A DNA stretch of 64,000 bases from Datisca glomerata (Eukaryota; Streptophyta; Magnoliopsida; Cucurbitales; Datiscaceae), in NCBI GenBank assembly GCA_003255025.1, contig QANY01008229.1, positions 28,337 through 92,336 on the forward strand, in the 5' to 3' direction. Position numbers and translations under genes: made by a program. A model generated the notes under the pieces. That model was not told the origin of the DNA, made no database searches, and saw nothing but the letters and a program-made list of their open reading frames with translations. Below are positions 58,280 through 64,000 of this stretch, in pieces; positions within the stretch are counted from its first letter, which is position 1, and each line of letters starts with the position of its first letter.

Positions 58280-59160
58280 CATCTTGCAAATTACATGCAC
58301 GTATCATGCCATAAGTTTGATTGAGAGCTCCGAATTGAATTCCGTGAAATTCTACAATAAGTAGACTTCTGTATCTTTCCATTATTATAATATTCGTCAT
58401 GTAGTTGGCCCCCATTCAATATAATTGAATTTCTGAATTCATTATTTTGCATAATCTATTTTTCTGAACGACGTTCATGAAAGATATTATAACTTTTTCT
58501 CGGGAGCTTCGAATTGAGTCCTGTAAAATTCTTCAAGAAGTAGACATCTATATATTTCTAACGATATATCATTTGCTATGTAATATTATATAAATTGATA
58601 CAGTCTAAAAATTAAACTTGAAAAGCGTTAATATGTTTACTTTCCTAAACGACACCAACAAAAATTACCATAGCTTTTGATCGGGAGCTTCAAATTGATT
58701 TCCGTAAAATTCTTCATGAAATAGATTTTCATATATTTCCGTTGATATAAGATTTTCTATGTAATTGACTCCTACTAAATTCAGTTTAATTCTGAAGTTG
58801 AGCATTCCGCATATTCTGCTTTTTCGAACAACTTTCACGAAAATCATCATAACTTTTTGTTGTGAGCTCCAATATCAGTCCCGTAAAACTCTCCAGGAAG
58901 TAGACTTCTATATCTTCATAATACTATATGATTCTCCATGTGGTTAGCTCCCAATTTACATAGTATAATTCCCGAAATTTAGTATTCTACGTAATCTTCG
59001 TTTCTGAACAACTTGTATGAAAACTGACTTTAATTTTGTCTCGAAGTTCTAAATTGAATTCCGCAAAATTTCTCAAGAAGCTAATTTCTGTATCTTTCAA
59101 ACGATGTATGATTTGCAGTATAGTTCTCTTTTGTTGTCTTCAGTTTAAACATCGAATCTT
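58280..59160. repeat. Diverged tandem array, ~180-bp unit, five copies
   Basis: The anchor GAGCTCCGAATTGAATTCCG and its variants sit at 58325, 58504, 58685, 58864 and 59043, spacings 179, 181, 179 and 179. In each copy it is followed by AAAATTCTTCAAGAAGTAGA, CTTCTRTATMTTTC, a TATGATTT block, and TTTTTCTGAACRAC before the next unit. Copies differ considerably. The period is close to a plant nucleosome repeat. Confidence 0.92.
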
Positions 59161-59580
59161 GTTTGATATGTAATGGTTTCCATGTCAAAGACCACTCTGG
59201 TAAGATGATCGAGCGTTAAGTTGCCCGAGTTAATTACACTATTTTTAGTGTCTCGAGTTAGATGCATGATCTCAAAAAAATGATATTTCGGTTTGATAAT
59301 GTTTAATAACTCAAATCAATTTAGACATGACATAATAAATTATTTTCATGATGCTCGATTATGAGATAGTGTCATGCTAATGTTTATTTGGCTAAGCTAT
59401 CAATATGAGTATACTAGCCGATCCGAGCATTATAAATGTGATCTACGCTAACACATGTTAAGCATGATCGTATGCACTTAAATTTTTGAGATTATGCATC
59501 AAATAATAAATTCACATTTTTAATGGATAAAATGACATATTTAAGAGAAGCAAAGTAAATAAAAAGTGAATACTTAGCTT
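59161..59580. other. AT-rich DNA, nothing recognised
   Basis: No repeat, gene or terminal motif seen. Confidence 0.5.
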
Positions 59581-59599
59581 TGAGTTCGATGTGTTTTTG

Positions 59600-60070
59600 T
59601 AAATGTCTTTTACAATTTCTGAATATCGTTGCGTGCTCCTCATCCGTCATTTTTTCTACTTTCCCTTCAAGCCCAGATTCTTGGTTTCAGTTTGTGAGAT
59701 TTACACTTTTGGAACTTTCGGTCTGGGGCTTCTATTTTCCGTTTATGTTGTTTGTTCATCCCTTACTTTCATTTTTCACTTCTAGTTCCGTTGCCAGGCC
59801 GTTTCCGTTTCGGCTTCCATTACGCTCTCATTTCTAGTATCATACCCATTGCCGTTTTCATTCCCGTTGTCACGAATTTCCAACTGCCATTGCCACGAAG
59901 TTTCCGTTGCCGTTGTCGCGACATTTCCAGCTCCCGTCGCCATGTCTTTTCCGTTCTCAATGTTTTCCACTCCAGTAGCCATGCCTTTTTAATTCCTGAC
60001 GTCATGACATTTCCGTTCAGATAATCACGAAATCCCCGTTCCACTAGTCAGGGCGTATCCGTTTTCGTCG
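59600..60070. repeat. Degenerate short repeat of TTCCGTTGCCATG type
   Basis: Many copies of (T)TTCCGTTGCC, CATTGCCACGAA and similar at irregular spacing, GC-richer than its surroundings. Reading frames on both strands are a product of this pattern. Confidence 0.6.
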
Positions 60071-61727
60071 TTTGTTCATCTTTTATTTTCTTGCACTTTT
60101 ACATATAAAACAAGAAAGAGCTAGTCTCCAAAAAAATACTCATATAAGAGTTAATGCTTCCGTTTATCTACCGTTAAAGGATTTTTTTATAGCTTTAGAA
60201 AAGCTTAAATTCAAAATTTAGAATTAGAATTTAAAATTCAATGAGTCATGCGACTAATTCAAGTCTTAAACACACAAGATAGAAAGTTTACACTGTTAGT
60301 TCATAATTTTGAAATTTATTTTATATCTTGAAACCCCAACATAATGACTCTAATTAGCTTCCTTAAATTATTCATATAAAATTTAATAAAATGTATTCAA
60401 TAGCGAGATTACCATCAATATTATATGTCAAGTAGTTTAGAACATTTTATTTTTATTCAAATCTCTCTTTCCTTGTTATTTGCTGTCAAAATTAATCACC
60501 CTTACCCAAAGAATGTGCAGAAAGAATCTCGAGGTGGCAGCTTGACATATTTAATTGAGTAAATTACCAATTCTTTAAGTTATTATCATAATTATACGAA
60601 CTTTAGTTTACTTTTTCCAATACTTTCTTAACAGAAAAATAGATATTTCATTACTACCAATTCTATAATTTCTTTTAATTACCTCTCGTGAGAAAATGAT
60701 CTCACAATCAAATGAATTGTATAGTACAAAATAACATAAAAATAGATTCATTAAAAAAAATATGTATGACCTTCTAAATATTCCTTGTGGTCCAACAAAA
60801 TAATCCTTTATTTCATTTTTTAGAAAAAAATATTTTCCATGATATTGAAAAACAGGTCTTAACTTAGATAAGTTAAGAACTTGGATTTGTGATAATTTGT
60901 AAAATACATATGCTTGAGATAAGTACGATAAATTCCCAAAAATATTTGCATTCTTATTACTAATATTAGAAGGTGACTTTCTTACCGTTCAAATAAAGCG
61001 AATTATATTTTGATTTATTTTATCAATTCTTTCGTCATTTGAGTCATTAGTGGGAATGAATTTATTCCATTTTTTTATTGATTCAAGAAAAAGTTGTGCA
61101 TTAATTTTGGGGATATTAATCATACCTAGAAAGATATCTATGTATATATTTTCAATGGCAAATTTGATAAAATGATTCGATTTATGAAATGTTCTAAACT
61201 AATTTTGGGGATATTAATCGAATATTTCTTTTTTTTTAATATCTTCCAAATATTTTGTGGAGATTCGAATCTTTTATTATCATAACTAATTTGATTAGGA
61301 CTAATATTTACGTCTGGAGTTATAAACTCCTTTTTCATGTTAGGAAGAAGGGCTCGAACCAACTCACAACTGTTATAAGGGAGAAAGCTTCATCTACAAT
61401 AATCTTAGCACACAAATTAACAGGCTCATCAACCAGAATAAAGTAGCAAAAATACAACCATATAACTCTCTAAACACTTCTTCAACACGCCAGCTTTACA
61501 AAAGCACCAAACCTCAAAGTTGGAGATTTCAATCTCTAAATTCAGCAGAAATGAAGATTTCATGATTATAATCCCTTCCACTATTGCTGCACAGGTTGCC
61601 TAAAAATGGAAGAATGAGGGTTTAAAGAAATCCAACCCCTGCAAGTACTCCCCCGAGTCTCCTCTGTAAATCTAGCCTCCAACCATTTTCTGAAAATTAG
61701 TAAGAAAAGAAGAGTTAACATTAATCT
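60071..61727. other. AT-rich DNA, no gene recognised
   Basis: Very AT-rich to about 61340, with one short direct repeat (TTAATTTTGGGGATATTAATC at about 61100 and 61199). 61480-61700 is more balanced and might be the non-coding tail of gypsy G. No LTR boundary was recognised. Confidence 0.45.
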
Positions 61728-61903
61728 TTATATGGTTGGCCCGTGGTGGACTCCATCCAACTTATTCTTGTAGTCCAAGAACTTGTGATTAGAATTATCT
61801 AAGCATCTGAAAGTGTTTTTAATTGAATTGAGGAGAAGGAAGCAACCTTCTCTAGATTGCTTGGCAGAAATGAACTCATTCAAGGATAACCTCCATCTTC
61901 TAA
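61728..61903 (-). other. Unassigned open stretch beyond the integrase of gypsy G
   Basis: A minus-strand frame (61967-61728) reads RRWRLSLNEFISAKQSREG and similar. I do not recognise a family. It follows the point at which integrase similarity stops and may be foreign DNA. Confidence 0.3.
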
Positions 61904-63202
61904 CTATATACTCCAAAGTGGGAGCAATATCCTTGAACACATGAAAACCACCGCAAATGGTGTGCAACCAGTAGAGCGATTGACAGAATTATTGAATGCA
62001 AACTCAGCTTGCGGTAAAACGAGATCACAACTTGCTGCATGATTTGCTACTAAACACCTTAATAAATTACCCAAACTTAAATTGGTCACTTCGGTTTGAC
62101 CATCGGGTTGAGGATGTAATGCGCTGGAGAATAATAGCTTTGTCCCCATCTTTGCCCATAAAGTCTTCCAAAAATAACTCATGAACTTAACATCCCGATC
62201 GGACACAATGGTAGCTGGAACACCATGCAATCGAACTACTTCTTGGAAAAATAGAGCTGCTGTTTTGGAAGCATCGTAGGTCTTGTGACGAGAAATGAAA
62301 TGAGCCATCTTTGAAAAGTGATCCACCACCACCATTATGGAGTCATGCTGCCATAGGGTCTTAGGTAATCCAAGCACAAAGTCCATACTAAGGTGCAGCC
62401 AAGGTCTATCTGGAATGGGGAGAGAGGTATAAAGGCTTGCTTGCTGTTTGGTTCCTTTGTTAATTTGACAAACTCGACAATGAGTTAGAATTTTATGGAT
62501 GTCGCGACATAGTCGAGGCCAGAAAAACCGGTCATAAACCATAGTGAATGTTTTATCCACACCAAAATGCCTAGCTAAACCCCCTCCATGAAGTTCTGAA
62601 ATAACAAATTCTCTAAAGGAACCGCATGGAATACATAGCCGATTGCCGTGGAAAAGAAATCCATCTTTGACTGAGAATTCAGTCTTAGCTACCTTCACGT
62701 TTTCCGTGAGCTGGTGCCAAATAACGCTGAAGTCTGCATCTGTAGGATATTGTTGCTTCAGACTATCAAACTCAAGAGTAGTAACTGATGATATCATTAG
62801 TAGGTGGGGCCGCCTACTCAAGGCGTCGGCTACTTTATTTTGAGTTCCCGACTTATGCTTGATAACGAAGTCAAATTGCTGTAGAAAATCCATCCATCGA
62901 GCATGTCGTCCATTCAATTTACCTTGAGCATTTAAATGTTTTAACGAATCGTGTTCTATATAGAGGATGAACTCTCTGTGAATCAAGTAAGGACGCCAAT
63001 GTTTGAGAGTTTGAACTAAAGAATAAAATTCCATATCATATGTCGAATAGCGCCGACGGGCCTCATTGAGTTTCTCGCTATAGAAGGCGATATGATGTCC
63101 TTCTTTGCTGAGAACTCGTCCCACACCTACAGGGGATGCGTCACAAGCTACTTCAAATATCTTCAAAAAATCTGGGAGCTTCAAAATAGGAGCTTCTCCC
63201 AT
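61904..63202 (-). pseudogene. Gypsy G RNase H and integrase, long open frame
   Basis: 432 residues open. RNase H-like domain with FEVACDASPVGVG, KLNEARRRYSTYDMEFYSLV and FILYIEHDSLKHL, ending NKVADALSRRP. Then the integrase HHCC zinc finger (ELHGGGLARHFGVDKTF ... CRVCQINKG). Then the integrase core with DFVLGLPKT, VSDRDVKFMSYFW and PQPDGQTEV, so D, D and E are all present. It ends after STGCTPFAVVF, before the C-terminal domain. Pseudogene because it is split from RT by frame changes near 63180-63330 and lacks its end. Confidence 0.9.
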
Positions 63203-64000
63203 TTTGGTCTTGATTGCATTGAAAGCATGCTTGGCAGATGCAGTCCACAGATTTTTTTTATTTCAAGCACTCTGTGATGGGGGCCATGATGGTACTGAAG
63301 TTCCGTATAAAATGCCAATAAAATGTCGCCAGCCCATGAAAGAAAGAAATTCTGAGGAGCTGGCCAACTTTTAATTGCCTGAACCTTGGCAGGATCGGCT
63401 TCTACGACTTGGTCTGAAATAATAAACCCCAAGAAGTTCACCCGTTTCTTCATGAAAGAGCACTTGCCACGGTTTACAAATAGTTGTTCTCTCTTTAATG
63501 TCTCCAAGACTTGCTTCACATGGTCTACATGATCCTGCAAACACTGGCTAAATATCAAAATGTCATCAAAATAGACAACTACGAATTTGCCCAAGAACGG
63601 TTTGAGCGCTTGCGTCTTGTCGCGCATAAATGTGCTTGGTGCGTTGGTTAGTCCGAAAGGCATGATGAACCACTCAAATAAACCATCTTTTATTTTGAAA
63701 GCCGTCTTCCACTCATCTCTGGGATGGATTTGAATTTGGTGATACTCGCTACGAAGATTAATTTTTGAAAAGATGGATGCCCCTCTCAATAAATCCAACA
63801 TGTCGTCAAGGCGGGGAATAGGAAATTGGTACTTCATTGTGATTTTGTTAATTGCGCGTCTGTCAACGCACATCCTCCAAGTATTGTCTTTCTTGGGTGT
63901 GAGTAGAACCGGTACGGCGCACGGGCTAAGACTTTCACGGATGAATCCACTGTCAAGTAATTGTTGAATTTGCCTATTTAGTTCTTCATTTTCTGTAGGA
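63181..64000 (-). pseudogene. Gypsy G reverse transcriptase, partial
   Basis: The minus-strand frame is open from the window edge through [44 protein letters not shown] and [12 protein letters not shown]. Block A reads [12 protein letters not shown] where the family has Asp before Leu-Arg-Ser, so the first catalytic Asp is Asn (codon AAT). The YFDD Asp pair is kept. After WPAPQN the frame is lost near 63350, and the C-terminal part of RT continues in other frames. Confidence 0.9.

Larger units (their letters stand above)
61904..64000 (-). mobile_element. Ty3/gypsy element G, minus strand, runs off the window
   Basis: Minus-strand order is RT, RNase H, integrase, the diagnostic gypsy order. 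The coding frame is open at 64000, so protease and gag lie outside the window. Integrase is cut at about 61904, and no LTR was found on the left. Confidence 0.9.

Noticed and set aside
61996..62184. Plus-strand frames across 61996-63374 and 63773-63967
   Set aside because: They are antisense shadows of the gypsy G integrase and RT.

Overview
This window looks like nuclear DNA of a flowering plant, probably a dicot. It is AT-rich and gene-poor. It carries a DC1 (divergent C1, Cys/His-rich) protein gene, a family known from plants, and most of the rest is layered, decayed plant retrotransposons (Ty1/copia, Ty3/gypsy and L1-type LINEs) plus several tandem-repeat arrays. No bacterial features, CRISPR arrays, tRNA or rRNA genes were recognised. 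The species cannot be told from the sequence alone.

Layout. 1-2.1 kb: AT-rich flank with a GC-richer repeat block and a ~32-bp minisatellite. 2.1-4.6 kb: the DC1 gene, the only convincing host protein gene, with about 13 DC1 units and one apparent 1-nt frameshift near 3.79 kb. 4.9-7.5 kb: a dead L1-type LINE. 7.5-9.5 kb: a dispersed repeat, a CT microsatellite, a small copy of the DC1 5' flank and an inverted copia fragment. 9.5-16.9 kb: copia element B with two LTRs that are not homologous throughout. 16.9-19.5 kb: patchwork with a possible mitochondrial intron fragment and minisatellites, including one array present in both orientations. 20.1-24.6 kb: a minus-strand gypsy element with a G-patch domain and no RNase H. 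24.6-25.6 kb: exon-like blocks and a DC1 pseudogene fragment. 25.6-29.1 kb: copia element C, without LTRs. 29.6-32.9 kb: two LTRs of the element-B family placed head to head. 33.0-34.3 kb: LINE pieces in opposite orientations. 34.3-43.4 kb: copia element D with both LTRs and a primer-binding site. 43.4-47.7 kb: a minus-strand gypsy element (E) cut within RT. 47.8-48.4 kb: a non-autonomous long-TIR DNA transposon with a near-perfect 9-bp target duplication. 49.3-50.3 kb: a decayed plant-transposon-type gene. 50.9-55.9 kb: copia element F with an intact gag ORF. 56-60 kb: a run of tandem arrays with periods of about 112, 82, 55 and 180 bp. 61.9-64 kb: a minus-strand gypsy pol (G) running off the window end.

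The genes do not form a pathway. The DC1 gene probably encodes a zinc-binding protein whose role in this plant is unknown. Fragments of DC1 5' flank and coding sequence elsewhere in the window suggest a once larger DC1 cluster broken up by retrotransposon insertion. Every retroelement except the gag of F carries visible stops, frameshifts or deletions, so the region looks like old heterochromatic or pericentromere-like DNA. I found no convincing new multi-gene system. The most useful leads are structural: the long-TIR element, the 180-bp array, the head-to-head LTRs and the dispersed DC1 fragments.
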